Shown: positions 41,921 to 52,521, counted from the first letter of the stretch. The stretch: DNA of 64,000 nucleotides from Halomarina pelagica (GCF_024228315.1 NZ_CP100454.1:1922001-1986000), one strand, 5' to 3'. A program made the numbers and translations. The notes: generated from the letters alone by a model not told the origin.

Positions 41921-44172
41921 CAGAAGTCACCGAGGCTGGCCTGATCCTCGTCCTCCCGCTCGGCTCGCTCGGTGGCCCCCTTCGGCGAGACGGGCGCGGC
42001 CTCCGGATCGGCCGTGACGCCGTCCATCGAGGGATCCTCGCGTCCGGCGTTCTCGAGGATCGTCTCCGCGGTCCGCCGCCGTCCCCGGAGTGCCGCGAGC
42101 ACGACCGACTTGTCCGCCTCGCGGAGGTCGGCGCGCGTCTCGACGCCGGCGTCGTGGAGTCGGCGGGCGCGCTTGCGGCCCACGCCGCGCACCCTCGCCA
42201 GGTCGATGAGTTCCTCGCGCACGCCGTGCTGGACGCGCACGCGCGCCTCCCGGATGGCCGGCGTGAGCCCCACGTCGAGTTCGCCCGCCAGGCGTTCGGC
42301 CGCCCCCAGCAACCACTCGGCGGTGTCCACCTTCCCGCGCACGTCGCCCGGACCGACGCCGTACCGCTCGGCGATGCGATCCTCGTCGACCTCGCTGGCC
42401 CAGTCTTCGAGCATCCGGGCGGTCTTGAGCGCCGACAGCCAGTCCTCGAACCGCCCGTCCTCGAACTCCGAGGGCATCGCCCCGAGGAACTCCGCCTCGC
42501 GCTCGTAGGCGAGCATCGTGTACTCCTCCCGGTCGCCCGAGCGCAGGTAGAGTTCGTACATATCGGGGGTTCGACAGACCAGGTGGTACAGCCCCATCGC
42601 CGTCGGGTCGGCGGCCCCGCGAAGCCCGTCGATGATCTCCGCCGCGCTCATCGGATCGAGGTAGAGCCGGGAGACGGTGTGTCCGAGGGTCGTCGCCGTG
42701 AGGTCGTCGCCGTCGCGTTCGAGGAACTCGTTCGCCACGAGGTAGGCGATGACGTTGTCGGTGACGGCCTCCAGTCGTCCCTGCTCGGTCGTCTGCGTCG
42801 CGTAGAGCGTCCGATCGAGAAACGAGAGCAGCCCTTCGCGCGAGCCGGCGAAGCCGGAGGCGACGGTGGCGAGCGCGTGCGTCCGCAGGGCGGGTTCGGC
42901 GGCGAGCTTCGAGCGCACCGCCTCCGGGTCGGCCCAGATGTAGCGCTCGAACAGTTCGTCGAGTTCGTCGTGGCTGTTCGCGAGCAGCAGCGCCTCGCCG
43001 TAGGGGTCGAGCCCCGGCCGCCCCGCCCGGCCGAACATCTGGTGGACCTCGAGCACCGAGAGCGGGGCCATCCCGCCGACGCTCCCGTCGTACCGCCGCC
43101 AGTCGCGAACGACGACGCGCCGAGAGGGCGTGTTCACGCCCGCCGCGAGCGTGGGGGTGGCGGCGACGAGCTTGATGAGCCGGTCGCGGAAGGCGCTCTC
43201 GACGAGCGAGCGGTGCTCGCTCGCACACCCCGCGTGGTGGAAGGCGGCCCCGCGCTCGACGCACGCCGCGAGGTCGTCGCTCGTCTCCGTGTCGCTCACC
43301 TCCCGGATCTCCGCCGCCACCGTCTCGAGGCGCTCTTCCTCCTCGCCGGTGAGCGCCGCCGCGGTGACGCCCGACAGTCGCTCGGCCGCGGCCTCGGCGT
43401 TGCGTCGGGAGTTGACGAACACGAGCGTCGAGCCGCCGTCGTCGAGCGTCTCGCGGGCGATCGCCGCCGTCGGGCGCTCGGAACTCCGGACCGTCAGCTC
43501 CCGCGTGTCGCCGTCGTCGAAGTGCAGCGCCTGGCCGTAGTGGACCCCCGTGCGGAGGTCGATCGGCCGCCAGTCGGAGTCGACCAGCCCGGCGTCGAGC
43601 CACTCGGCGATCTCCTCGGCGTTGCCGATGGTGGCCGAGAGCGCGACCGTCTGGAGGGCCGGGTTCCGCCGCCGGAGCTTCGCGAGGGTGACCTCGAGCG
43701 TCGGCCCGCGGTGGGCGTCGTCCACGAGGTGGACCTCGTCGGCGACCACGCAGGCGAGGTCGTCGAGCCAGCGCGCGCCGTTACGGACGAGCGAGTCCAC
43801 CTTCTCCGAGGTGGCGACGACGACGTCGCAGGACGCCAGCCAGTCGCCGTCGGACTCGTAGTTGCCCGTCGAGACGCCGACGGAGAGGCCGTACTCCTCG
43901 AACCGGTCGAACTCGCGCTTCTTCTCGCTCGCCAGCGCCCGCAGCGGGACGATGTACAGCGCCCGCCCGCCGCGCTCGACGCTCGCGAGCATCGCCAACT
44001 CGGCGACGAGCGTCTTCCCGCTGGCCGTCGGGACGGAGGCGACGAGGCTCTCGCCCTCCGTGACGCCCTTCTCGACCGCCTCGGCCTGCGGCGGGTAGAG
44101 TTCCTCGATGCCGTCGTCGCGGAGGTGCCCCGGCAGCCAGTCCGGTACCCCCGAGACGTCTGCGACGTTCAT
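41920..44172 (-). CDS. hel308: DNA repair helicase Hel308
   Basis: The 750-residue superfamily 2 helicase has Q-motif [13 protein letters not shown], Walker [16 protein letters not shown], motif Ia PLRALASEK, motif [11 protein letters not shown], motif [19 protein letters not shown] and [10 protein letters not shown]. The ratchet domain follows and then a C-terminal helix-hairpin-helix ([23 protein letters not shown], ~residues 645-690). It ends QASLGDF, resembling a PCNA-binding (PIP) box. It unwinds lagging-strand forks and removes nascent strands. The HhH closely resembles that in PhaC. Confidence 0.93.
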   Translation of the reverse strand: MNVADVSGVPDWLPGHLRDDGIEELYPPQAEAVEKGVTEGESLVASVPTASGKTLVAELAMLASVERGGRALYIVPLRALASEKKREFDRFEEYGLSVGVSTGNYESDGDWLASCDVVVATSEKVDSLVRNGARWLDDLACVVADEVHLVDDAHRGPTLEVTLAKLRRRNPALQTVALSATIGNAEEIAEWLDAGLVDSDWRPIDLRTGVHYGQALHFDDGDTRELTVRSSERPTAAIARETLDDGGSTLVFVNSRRNAEAAAERLSGVTAAALTGEEEERLETVAAEIREVSDTETSDDLAACVERGAAFHHAGCASEHRSLVESAFRDRLIKLVAATPTLAAGVNTPSRRVVVRDWRRYDGSVGGMAPLSVLEVHQMFGRAGRPGLDPYGEALLLANSHDELDELFERYIWADPEAVRSKLAAEPALRTHALATVASGFAGSREGLLSFLDRTLYATQTTEQGRLEAVTDNVIAYLVANEFLERDGDDLTATTLGHTVSRLYLDPMSAAEIIDGLRGAADPTAMGLYHLVCRTPDMYELYLRSGDREEYTMLAYEREAEFLGAMPSEFEDGRFEDWLSALKTARMLEDWASEVDEDRIAERYGVGPGDVRGKVDTAEWLLGAAERLAGELDVGLTPAIREARVRVQHGVREELIDLARVRGVGRKRARRLHDAGVETRADLREADKSVVLAALRGRRRTAETILENAGREDPSMDGVTADPEAAPVSPKGATERAEREDEDQASLGDF

Positions 44173-44276
44173 TACCGACCCCTTGTTCGTCTCCCGATTT
44201 AAAACGTCGGAGAGGCCGCGCCGGAAGTGGAACCGGCACCGTCACCCCTTTCTCGCCCACGGATCTACCACCGCGT

Positions 44277-44522
44277 ATGAGAGTCGAGTTCGACCGCGAC
44301 ACCTGCATCGGGATGTTCCAGTGCGTCGCCGAGTGGGACAGGTTCGAGAAGGACACCAGCGAGGGGAAGGCGGACCTCGACGGGAGCGAGGAGGTCGAGG
44401 AGAACGTCTTCGTCCGCGAGGTGCCGGAGGGCGAGGAGTTCGACGCGAAGTTCGCCGCGCGGGTCTGCCCCGTGGACGCCATCACCGTCTACGACGACGA
44501 CGGCGAGCAGGTCGTCCCGTAG
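44277..44522 (+). CDS. Small ferredoxin, likely [3Fe-4S]
   Basis: The 81-residue, very acidic protein has DTCIGMFQCVAEW and CPVDAITVYDDDG. Cysteines are C-x5-C and C-P, with methionine/glycine where the second cluster cysteine of a [4Fe-4S] ferredoxin would be; three ligands fit a [3Fe-4S] cluster. Such ferredoxins often serve cytochrome P450s or other oxygenases. It is divergent from hel308, with no obvious redox partner next to it. Confidence 0.8.
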   Translation: MRVEFDRDTCIGMFQCVAEWDRFEKDTSEGKADLDGSEEVEENVFVREVPEGEEFDAKFAARVCPVDAITVYDDDGEQVVP

Positions 44523-44576
44523 TCGCGCGCGGCTTTCGCTGACTTTCCCGAACCTCGATTTTCGACCGGACTGTGT

Positions 44577-45653
44577 TCAGTAGTGCAGCCGAGCCTTCTC
44601 CCGTATCGTCCTAGCTGCAGCTTCGACTTGTTCGGAAGTCGCGTCTTGGAACCCCAGCCACATTTCGAGATTGTTCATCGACCGGGCGAGCGAGAGCAAC
44701 TCGTACAATTCGCGATGCTTCTTGAGTTCGTAGAGGACGGTATCCGAGCGTACATCACAGTATCCCTCGAGGATCGCAGAGCGGATGATCTCTGTATTGT
44801 CGGGGGAGTCGGGCAGTAAGCGCCACTGACCGCCGTTCAGGCTCTCCTCGATCAGCACTAGGTCGTATCCCGGGGTGACGGACAGCGAGAACGCCCAGTC
44901 GAGCATTGCGGTGATCTCGCCGGTTTCAGGATCGTGACGGACGTTCTCGAGCGAGTTATCGATGTGTCCAAGCACTGGTTCGAACGGGCCATCGAGACGT
45001 TCGATTCTCTCGCCGAATACCTGTGCAATCTCAGGGAGGAGGTCCGCAAACCGGCTGTTCTCCACGCCTTCTAATGTATTATTCGTCCACGAACGAACCT
45101 GCGCCTGCCACGACTCCGTTGGGCTGACGACGAGAAGCTGGTCAACGGATGTCGACGGACACTTCCCACGGAGCGTTGTGTCGGGATTCCGTTGCAAAAA
45201 GCCGTAGGTATCAAAGGCATCGAGATCGTGGAGTTCGGCGATGTATCGCCCGGATTCCCGCGCGACGTGCTCGAGTATTCCCTCGGAGACTGTGTGCATC
45301 TCTGTTCGCTCGATGGTCGTCCCCGGGACGTACTCCATTAGGAAGAACGGTGACGGCAGCTCGTCGTGTTCGTCAACGGCACCGTACACTTCGGATACCG
45401 GTATCGATGTGTTGGCTCCGAGGATTCGGACGATACGGGCCTCGGTATCGATACCGTGGCTCTGTTCGTCGGGACTCGATTTCAGAACGACACGCTTCTG
45501 TCCGGATGGCGTATCGACTGTTAACAGGTGGACGGGGAGATAGCCCCCCTTGGCGGGGGTGTGGTCGCTGACAGACCACGAGGGCTTGACTGTTCGAACC
45601 ATCTCACTGATGGTGGTGGTGCAAATCGGTTCGTCGGCCGCGTTACTGGTCAT
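44577..45653 (-). CDS. Aminoglycoside phosphotransferase-family kinase
   Basis: The 358-residue kinase-fold protein has ATP-binding strand RVVLKSSPDE, EARIVRILGA, hinge FFLMEYVPGTTI, catalytic HxDxxxxN in LGHIDNSLENV (~residue 230) and metal aspartate in AMLDWAFSLS. Such enzymes phosphorylate small molecules, including sugars, choline and antibiotics; the substrate cannot be inferred. Codon and base use are much less GC-rich than in the neighbours, suggesting acquisition by transfer. It stands alone in the lower-GC insert. Confidence 0.8.
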   Translation of the reverse strand: MTSNAADEPICTTTISEMVRTVKPSWSVSDHTPAKGGYLPVHLLTVDTPSGQKRVVLKSSPDEQSHGIDTEARIVRILGANTSIPVSEVYGAVDEHDELPSPFFLMEYVPGTTIERTEMHTVSEGILEHVARESGRYIAELHDLDAFDTYGFLQRNPDTTLRGKCPSTSVDQLLVVSPTESWQAQVRSWTNNTLEGVENSRFADLLPEIAQVFGERIERLDGPFEPVLGHIDNSLENVRHDPETGEITAMLDWAFSLSVTPGYDLVLIEESLNGGQWRLLPDSPDNTEIIRSAILEGYCDVRSDTVLYELKKHRELYELLSLARSMNNLEMWLGFQDATSEQVEAAARTIREKARLHY

Positions 45654-46320
45654 TGATTACTGGCATCTGCGTGATCGCTCGGCGAATGATTCGATAAACA
45701 ACTGTAATCCACGTGAGAAAGTAGAGGACCACAGGCCCCCCCAACGTGCTCAGCAGCCGCTCATTGGAAGGCGACTTTGCGCATTTAACACGTCGGAAGG
45801 GGCTTTCAGTTCATCAGTTACCATACCACTGAGGGTGAATACTACTTGTAACTGTTGGCGAGATCGGGTTGACTTTACGCTCTGCACAGGCTTTTCAGGG
45901 CAGGTTCTGATCACTCTGCAGAGTAGGGCTGGTACCTCACGATATATCCGGTTTTAATCCCCAGACCGGTCCGAAAACGTTGATGATGGGGGGATCCTTC
46001 TACGGTATCGCCAATGAGATGGCGTTAGAACTCGGGACAGATTCGTCCGTTCACGATATGCACTACGCGTGTTGAGTCTTCATCCCGACGTCCGGTTAGC
46101 CGACGAGGAAAGCGGTGACTTTCGGATCGTCGGTGCGACGGCGCTTCCCCACGACGTTCATCGTACAATAGGAGACGATACCGGTGTTGACCCGGTGGAG
46201 CCGCTCCCAGAAGTACGACCGACTAACGCTCTGTCTCTACTGTTAGACATGACACGTGTCCGTCGCATGCCCACCTTACTTAATATCAAACCTTAATAAT
46301 TAATTGTCCCAAGGCATATT
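45654..46320. other. Lower-GC intergenic region with short frames of unknown status
   Basis: About 670 bp with no recognisable gene. A TATA-like ttttaat (~45952-45958) lies ~27 bases before an ATG at 45983, which opens a 30-codon frame ending at 46075. A 75-codon frame (46069-46296, LHPDVRLADEESGDFRIVGA) follows in another frame. The two could be pieces of one broken gene. I see no transposase or inverted repeats. Confidence 0.4.
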
Positions 46321-46989
46321 ATGATTGTTCCTGATTGTCAAAATATGTCCCCTAGGGAAAGCGGCAGTGACCCACGGACTGTCGTGTATAATGGCGTTGC
46401 AGTCCCAACTACTTCTCCCGAGCAGAATCGAGACTACTGGCCCGAGTTTGAAGAAGGAACGAGCGGAGCGCTGCGCCGTGTGGTGGATCGAGGCGATGAT
46501 GTTGTCGTGGTCGGCGGTGGAAAAGGGATCACGACAGTCGTTAGCGCGCGGATGGCGCGAATCGAAGGAAGCGTAACGACGTACGAGGCGAACTCGGAGA
46601 TGATAGAAACCCTCCAGCATACTCTCAAAGTCAACCAGGTCTCTGATACCGTGACCCTGCACCACGCCGCTATTGGGCCCGTGTCTGAACAGGCAATAGA
46701 GATGTTTGGACCCAGTGATGGCGACCAATTCACTTCCGCTGATCTCCCTGCCTGCGATGTTCTAGAACTTGATGTTGAAGGGAGCGAGGTAGACATTCTC
46801 CGTAATATGGACTGTCGCCCGCGAGCTATCGTCGTAGAGACGCACGAACCAATCGGTGTTCCACCAGAGGACGTGGCAGAAGTACTCGAGGAAATCGGCT
46901 ATGAGATCACAAATCGGACGCCTGCGGGGTTGAACAACAAACTCATGGTGCTCACTGCTGTTCGGAAACAGAACGTTGAGGGAGAATAA
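46321..46989 (+). CDS. FkbM-family methyltransferase
   Basis: The 222-residue protein has a degenerate SAM motif I, VVVVGGGKGITTVVSA, then VTTYEANSEMIETLQ. DVLELDVEGSEVDILRNM is the FkbM hallmark, followed by RAIVVETHE and EVLEEIGYEI. FkbM proteins O-methylate sugars, lipids or secondary metabolites. ATGs at 46321 and 46345 are possible; AT-rich cttaataattaatt just upstream is the promoter. Base composition is lower in GC than the flanks, as for the phosphotransferase gene. Confidence 0.78.
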   Translation: MIVPDCQNMSPRESGSDPRTVVYNGVAVPTTSPEQNRDYWPEFEEGTSGALRRVVDRGDDVVVVGGGKGITTVVSARMARIEGSVTTYEANSEMIETLQHTLKVNQVSDTVTLHHAAIGPVSEQAIEMFGPSDGDQFTSADLPACDVLELDVEGSEVDILRNMDCRPRAIVVETHEPIGVPPEDVAEVLEEIGYEITNRTPAGLNNKLMVLTAVRKQNVEGE

Positions 46990-47096
46990 TCTGACCGCAG
47001 GAGAACTGGTTGACTAGGGGCAACTCAAGGCTTCTGCTTCTCGATCAGGAGTTCTATTGACGGGACTGCATCGCCCCCCAAGCCGCGATTCGGGAC

Positions 47097-48011
47097 CTAC
47101 TCGATCTTCGCGTACTGATCGGCGAGCTTGTCCGCCGCCTCGCCGAACTGCTCGCGCTCGAACTCCGAGAGGTCCCACTCGACGACCTCCTCGACGCCGT
47201 TCTCGCCCAGTTTCACGGGGACGCCGAGGCCGACGTCGCTGTGGCCGTACTCGCCGTCGAGGACGACCGAGCCGGGGAGCACCTCGCCGGTGTCGCGCAG
47301 GACGGCCTCGACCATGTGGCCGACGCCCGTCGCCGGGCCCCACTCGGTCGCGCCCTTGCGCTCGATGACGTTCATCGCGGACTCCTGGAGGTCCGAGAGG
47401 ATGCGCTCGCGCTCGTCGTCCTCGAACTCGAAGTCGCGCCCGTCGACGCGCACCTTGGAGAAGACCGGCACCTGCGCGTCGCCGTGCTCGCCGAGGATCG
47501 TCGCCTCGACGTTCCGTACGGGGACGTCGAACTCCCGGGAGAGCACGTAGCGGAAGCGCGCGGAGTCGAGGCGGCCGCCGAAGCCGATGACCTGCTCGCG
47601 TGGTCGGTCGCCCGTCTCGTAGAGGTGGCGGTTGAGCAGGTCCACCGGGTTCGAGGTGGTGATCGAGACGAAGTCGTCGTTGTACTCCGCCAGCGAACTC
47701 CCGATGTCGTCCATGATGGGCGCGTTGTCGCCCGCGAGGTCGATCCGGGTCTGCCCCGGCTTGCGCGGAATGCCGGCCGTGATGACCACCACGTCGGACC
47801 CGGCGGTGTCCTCGTAGGTGCCCTGCCGAACGACCGTGTTCGCGTCGTAGGCGATCCCGTGGTTGACGTCCGCCGCCTGCCCGACGGCCTCGTCTTCCTT
47901 GTCGGGGATGTCCACGAAGACGAGTTCGTCCACGACGTCCCGGAGTGCGATGTTGTATCCGGCGGCGGCACCGACCGTCCCTGCCGCACCGACCACGCTA
48001 ACTTTCGTCAT
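47097..48011 (-). CDS. mdh: Malate dehydrogenase (LDH-like)
   Basis: The 304-residue NAD enzyme has [39 protein letters not shown] and the mobile loop [16 protein letters not shown], whose arginine selects dicarboxylic substrate. [11 protein letters not shown] holds the substrate arginine and [16 protein letters not shown] the catalytic histidine. It interconverts malate and oxaloacetate. Many acidic surface residues match the well-studied haloarchaeal malate dehydrogenase tetramer. Confidence 0.95.
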   Translation of the reverse strand: MTKVSVVGAAGTVGAAAGYNIALRDVVDELVFVDIPDKEDEAVGQAADVNHGIAYDANTVVRQGTYEDTAGSDVVVITAGIPRKPGQTRIDLAGDNAPIMDDIGSSLAEYNDDFVSITTSNPVDLLNRHLYETGDRPREQVIGFGGRLDSARFRYVLSREFDVPVRNVEATILGEHGDAQVPVFSKVRVDGRDFEFEDDERERILSDLQESAMNVIERKGATEWGPATGVGHMVEAVLRDTGEVLPGSVVLDGEYGHSDVGLGVPVKLGENGVEEVVEWDLSEFEREQFGEAADKLADQYAKIE

Positions 48012-48221
48012 ACCACGTAAATCTGCACGTGGCCAGCCGTTAAATGCGTCGAAAACTGGCCTTAGTGCGCCTTCTGCCGATATTTAATTCGACGAACGTC
48101 GATACCACGGCCGCCGAACGGGGACCGGCTTCCCCGCCGTCTCGGCGGGCACCTCCGCTCCCGTCTCCCGCGACCGTCGCGGAGGATCACGCTTTTCGGG
48201 TCCGCCCCCCTGTCCTCCCCC

Positions 48222-48932
48222 ATGAGCGAATTCGACAAGGAGGCCGAGCGCGAGAAGCTTCGGAAGCAGTTCGCCGAGGACGACCGCAAACGCGCCTCGA
48301 CCGAGCGCATGAGCGAACTCCTGCTCAAGGGCGCGACGATGACCAACAAGCACTGCGACGCCTGCGGCGACCCGATCTTCCGCTGGCAGGACGAGGAGTT
48401 CTGCCCCACCTGCACCGCCGAGGGGCAGGAGCGGGCGGCGGGAGAACGGGCGGCGCAAGGACGAACGGAAGAGCAGCGCGCGGCGGAGGAGGCGACACCA
48501 CCGCGACCCGCGGAGGCGGACGGCGACCCGACCGCGGTCGAGTCGCCCCCGTCGGGCGAGACGGTCGACGTGGGGGAGATCGACGTCGAACCGCCCGAAC
48601 GATCGGGATCGCCGGAACCCCCCGAACCGCCGGAATCGCCGGAGTCGCCGGAGCCATCCGCGACCACCCGGTCGGTGCGCGATCCTCCCTCCGGACCGCA
48701 GGAGTCCGCCGCGTCCCAGCGGACGCCGGGTGCCCCGAACGCGGAGGCGGGAGCGTCGCCCGGTCGCTACGCCGACCTCTCCGCGGCCCGCGAGTCGCTC
48801 GCGCGGACGGTCACGCGCTTCGCGGAGGAGGCCGAGGCGGCCGACGACCTCGCGCGCGCACGCGAGTTCCTCGCCGCGGTCGGGGACGCGGCGGACGCGC
48901 TCGCGGCCGTCCGCCGGGCGGAACGGCGCTGA
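48222..48932 (+). CDS. Sjogren/scleroderma autoantigen 1 (p27) family zinc-ribbon protein
   Basis: The 236-residue protein has the family N-terminus EKLRKQFAEDDRKRASTERMSELLLKGATMTNKHCDACGDPIFRWQDEEFCPTC, with a CxxC...CxxC ribbon (~residues 43-65). A disordered Pro/Glu/Ser-rich middle (SGSPEPPEPPESPESPEP) follows, and a C-terminal helix (LAAVGDAADALAAVRRAE) ends it. The archaeal UPF0148 family is of unknown function. The disordered middle is long for the family. Confidence 0.8.
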   Translation: MSEFDKEAEREKLRKQFAEDDRKRASTERMSELLLKGATMTNKHCDACGDPIFRWQDEEFCPTCTAEGQERAAGERAAQGRTEEQRAAEEATPPRPAEADGDPTAVESPPSGETVDVGEIDVEPPERSGSPEPPEPPESPESPEPSATTRSVRDPPSGPQESAASQRTPGAPNAEAGASPGRYADLSAARESLARTVTRFAEEAEAADDLARAREFLAAVGDAADALAAVRRAERR

Positions 48933-48969
48933 CCGATAGTATATACGATCGGTCGCCCACCCTCGGGGC

Positions 48970-49902
48970 ATGACGCGCACCTTCGAGGAGATCGGGGCCG
49001 ACGACGGAACTCGCCTCCGCCTGTGGCGGCGGGGCGTGGACAACGCGAGTGCGGTCCTCTTCGTCCACGGCGCGACCTACCCGGGGCGGTCCGTCTTCGC
49101 ACTTGCCGCCGACCCCGGCGGCGAGTCGTGGCTCGCGGCCTGCGCCCGCGCGGGGTGGGCCGCCTACGCGATCGACCTCCGCGGGTACGGCGACAGCGAG
49201 GCCCCGTCCGAACTCGACGCGCCGCCCGCGGCGAACGAACCGGTCGTGCGCGCGGACGTCGCGGCCGAGGACGTGGCCGCCGCGCTCGCGACGCTCCTCG
49301 ACCGCCACGAGCGCGTCCACCTCGTCGGCTACTCGTGGGGGTCGATGGTCTGCGGCCGCCTGCTCGCCTCGCGCGCGGTCGAGGTCGCCTCCCTGACGCA
49401 GTTCGCGCCGGTCCACGCCTTCCCCGACGGGGCGGACGACCTCCTCGACGGCGACCCCGACGCCTACCGCGTCGTCACGGCCCCGGAGGTGCGCGACCGC
49501 TGGGACGCGCAGTTCCCCGCCGGCGTCGCGCCGTCGTCCTACCGCAGCGAGGGCACGGTCGAGGCGTTCTGGCGCTCGCTCCGCGACTCCGGGCAGGCGG
49601 CAGACCGGAACGGTGCGCCCGCGGTCCGCGCGCCAAACGGGACGCTCGCCGACATGGCCGCCGCCGCGGCCGGGACGCCCGCCTACGACCCGGCGGCGAT
49701 CGACGCCCCGGCGCTCGTGGTCCGCGGGTCGTTCGACGCGACCGCCACCCGGGCGGACGCGCTCGGCCTCTACGACGCGCTGGGCGCGGCGGGTCGGAGA
49801 GAGTACGCGGAGGTCGCGGGCGGGACGCACTTCCTGACCCTCGAACGCCGACGGACGGCTCTGTTCGACATCGTGTCGGGGTTCCAGCGCCGCTACGAGT
49901 AG
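48970..49902 (+). CDS. Alpha/beta-hydrolase
   Basis: The 310-residue protein has oxyanion motif VLFVHGATYPG, AIDLRGYGDSEAP and nucleophile elbow VGYSWGSMVCG (Ser ~residue 122). The acid is likely in VVRGSFDATAT and the histidine in GGTHFLTLE. It fits hydrolases acting on esters, lactones or amides; the substrate is unknown. It is convergent with hef: the stop codons are directly adjacent (49902/49903). Confidence 0.83.
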   Translation: MTRTFEEIGADDGTRLRLWRRGVDNASAVLFVHGATYPGRSVFALAADPGGESWLAACARAGWAAYAIDLRGYGDSEAPSELDAPPAANEPVVRADVAAEDVAAALATLLDRHERVHLVGYSWGSMVCGRLLASRAVEVASLTQFAPVHAFPDGADDLLDGDPDAYRVVTAPEVRDRWDAQFPAGVAPSSYRSEGTVEAFWRSLRDSGQAADRNGAPAVRAPNGTLADMAAAAAGTPAYDPAAIDAPALVVRGSFDATATRADALGLYDALGAAGRREYAEVAGGTHFLTLERRRTALFDIVSGFQRRYE

Positions 49903-52383
49903 TCAGGCGTAGTCGCTGCCGACGACCTCGCGGATGCGCTCGGCGGTCACCTCACCGACGCCCTTCACGTCGAGCAGTTCCTCCTCCGTGGCGGTCATGA
50001 CCGCCTCGACGCTCCCGAAGTGCTCGAGGAGCGCCCGCGCCGTCACGGGTCCGATGTCCGCGATCGCGCTCACGACGTACTGCTGCTGCTCCGCGAGGGT
50101 CTTCGCGGCCTTCTCGCCGTGGACGCGCACCTCCCGGTCGTCCTCCTCCTGTTCGCGCCGGGCGATCACCTCGAGCAGGTCGGCGGTGTCCCGCTCGCCC
50201 TCCGTGCGGAGGACGCTCGCGCCGAAGTCGACGGCGAGCGAGGCGAGCGCCCCCCGGATGGCGTTCGGGTGGACGTTACGCGCGCCGTAGAGGTCCTCGC
50301 CCTCCACGACGACGACGGGCCGGGAGTAGTGGCGCGTGGCCTCCTTCACCTGCTCGAACAGCGAGCGGTCGCCGCCGACGAGGGTGTCGAGGAAGTCAGA
50401 GACGGACTTGCGCTCGACCACCACGCGATCGGAGAGGACGTAGTCGCCCACGGCGAGCGTCTCGAGGCGGGTGGTGATGCCGTCGCGCGTCGAGAGGTCG
50501 CGGGCGATGGTCGCGTCGAGTTCGCGCTGGTCGGCGACGATCTCGACGGTTCCCGCGTCCGCGTCGCCCTCGGCGGTCGCGACGACGCCCTCGTCCGCGC
50601 GCTCTTCGCGGTCGCCGCCTCCCGAACCTTCGTCCGCAGGTTCGTCCGCAGCGAACGCGTCGAGGCCGGGCTGGCCGTCGCCGTCCGTCCCCGTGTCCCC
50701 GTCCGCCCCGCCGTTCGCGCGGGCGGTTTCCTCGGACTCGCCGTGGGCCGTCGGAGCGCCCGCGCCCGCGTCGGGCGCGTCGGCCCCCCCGCCCGCTTCC
50801 TCCCCGTCCGCGAAGTCGCCGAGGCTCCCCTGCCCGAGTTCGCGGTTCACCTCGCTCGCGACGCCCTTGAGCGCGCGAAGCTCCTCGCGCATGCGCTTCT
50901 CCTCGCGCCGGGAGATCCAGAAGTACGCCTCGTCGCGGGTGTCCTCCGCCAGCAGGACGTGGACCTTCCCCTCGCTCTGCCGGCCGGTGCGCCCCTTGCG
51001 CTGGATGGCCCGGATGCCCTTCGGGACGGGTTCGTAGAACAGCACGAGGTCCACCTCGGGCACGTCGAGGCCCTCCTCCGCGACGCTGGTCGAGACGAGT
51101 ACCTGGAACTCGCCGCGCCGGAAGGCGTCGAGGGTCTCCTGCTGTTGTTTCTGGGTCATCCCGTCCGAGCCCTCCTTGTCGCCCTGGCCGACGAACTTGT
51201 GCGTCTCGAAGTGATTCGAGAAGAACTCGGTGAGGGTCTCGGCGGTGTCGCGGGACTCGGTGAAGACGATGACGCGCTCGCCGCCCTCGATGCCGAGGGT
51301 CTGGGCGAGGAGGATGCGCGCCCGGCGGAACTTCGGGTGGAGGTCGTCGTACGCCTCCGCGCGGCGCATCGCCTCCCGGACGCGCGGCTCGCTCACGAAC
51401 CGCTGGGCGGCCTTCGACGCGCCGGAGGAGCGCGCGGCGTTGCGCTGGCGCTCGAAGTACCGGCGGAGGGATTCGACGGACTGCGTCTCGACCAGTTCGA
51501 CCGCCCGCCGGAGCTTCATGATCTCGGCGTGCGCGGACATGCCCTTGTAGCCGTCGCCGTCGTCGTCGTTGATCATCCGCTGGAGCTTCCCGCGGATCTC
51601 GTTCAGGTCGCGCTGGGACACGTCCGGCCGCGTCGAGTTCGTGACGCCGAGGCGCTTGAGCCGCTCTAGGCGGTCCGCGATCACCTCGTTCAGCGCGTCA
51701 CGGATCTCGATCACCTCCTCGGGGAGTTCGACGTGCTCCCACTCGATGTCGGTCTCGTGGGTGTAGTCGCTCACGTCCGAGTCCGCCTCGGTCATCACCT
51801 CCACCTCGCGCAGGCCGAGGTTCTCACAGACGGTGAGGATCTCCTCCTCGTCGCCGCCGGGGGAGGCGCTCATCCCCGTCACCAGCGGGTCCGCGGCGTC
51901 CTCGTGGTAGCGCTCCGCGATGTAGCAGTAGGCGTAGTCGCCGGTCGCGCGGTGGCACTCGTCGAAGGTGAGGTGGGTCACCTCCCGGAGCGAGATGCGG
52001 TTGCCGACGAGGTCGTTCTCGACCACCTGCGGCGTCGCGACGACGACCCGCGCGCGCTCCCAGAGTGCGGCGCGGTCGTCCGGCCTGACCTCGCCGGTGA
52101 ACACCACGACCTCCTCGTCGGGCACGGAGAGCGCCTCGCGGTAGAAGTCGGCGTGCTGCTGGACGAGGGGCTTCGTCGGCGCGAGCAACAGCGCCCGCCC
52201 GCCGGCGTCGTGGAGCCGCTGGGCGGTGACGAGCAGGCTCACCGCCGTCTTGCCGAGCCCCGTGGGGAGGCAGACGAGCGTGTGCGTCCGCAGGGCCGCC
52301 GCCGCGAGTTCGAGCTGGTACTCGCGGCGCTGGAGGTACCCCGGCGTGAGCAGCGGTCGGTCGACGCCCTCGGTTGCCGCCAT
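49903..52383 (-). CDS. hef: Hef helicase/nuclease (XPF/FANCM family)
   Basis: The 826-residue protein has a superfamily 2 helicase N-terminus (VCLPTGLGKTAVSLLV, TFDECHRATGDY, VSTSVAEEGLDVPEVDLV, IQRKGRTGRQSEGK). A long acidic linker follows (~residues 530-610), and then an XPF nuclease domain with the active site DYVLSDRVVVERKSVSDF and a tandem HhH (IADIGPVTARALLEHF, VKGVGEVTAERIREVV). It processes stalled forks. ELGQGSLGDF before the linker resembles a PCNA-binding motif. The ATG at 52383 is preferred because a TATA-like cttatt lies ~30 bases upstream; ATG 52404 and GTG 52425 are alternatives. Confidence 0.93.
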   Translation of the reverse strand: MAATEGVDRPLLTPGYLQRREYQLELAAAALRTHTLVCLPTGLGKTAVSLLVTAQRLHDAGGRALLLAPTKPLVQQHADFYREALSVPDEEVVVFTGEVRPDDRAALWERARVVVATPQVVENDLVGNRISLREVTHLTFDECHRATGDYAYCYIAERYHEDAADPLVTGMSASPGGDEEEILTVCENLGLREVEVMTEADSDVSDYTHETDIEWEHVELPEEVIEIRDALNEVIADRLERLKRLGVTNSTRPDVSQRDLNEIRGKLQRMINDDDGDGYKGMSAHAEIMKLRRAVELVETQSVESLRRYFERQRNAARSSGASKAAQRFVSEPRVREAMRRAEAYDDLHPKFRRARILLAQTLGIEGGERVIVFTESRDTAETLTEFFSNHFETHKFVGQGDKEGSDGMTQKQQQETLDAFRRGEFQVLVSTSVAEEGLDVPEVDLVLFYEPVPKGIRAIQRKGRTGRQSEGKVHVLLAEDTRDEAYFWISRREEKRMREELRALKGVASEVNRELGQGSLGDFADGEEAGGGADAPDAGAGAPTAHGESEETARANGGADGDTGTDGDGQPGLDAFAADEPADEGSGGGDREERADEGVVATAEGDADAGTVEIVADQRELDATIARDLSTRDGITTRLETLAVGDYVLSDRVVVERKSVSDFLDTLVGGDRSLFEQVKEATRHYSRPVVVVEGEDLYGARNVHPNAIRGALASLAVDFGASVLRTEGERDTADLLEVIARREQEEDDREVRVHGEKAAKTLAEQQQYVVSAIADIGPVTARALLEHFGSVEAVMTATEEELLDVKGVGEVTAERIREVVGSDYA

Positions 52384-52521
52384 TACGCCACCGTTCCGCC
52401 CCATGCCGAATAAGGGTTCGTACACCGGGGTGAAAGTGTCCCCCTCGAACCGGGCGTCCCGGTTAGCGCCCCTCGTCCGACGACCCGACGCCGGCCGTCC
52501 CCTCGACCGGATCGACGACGG

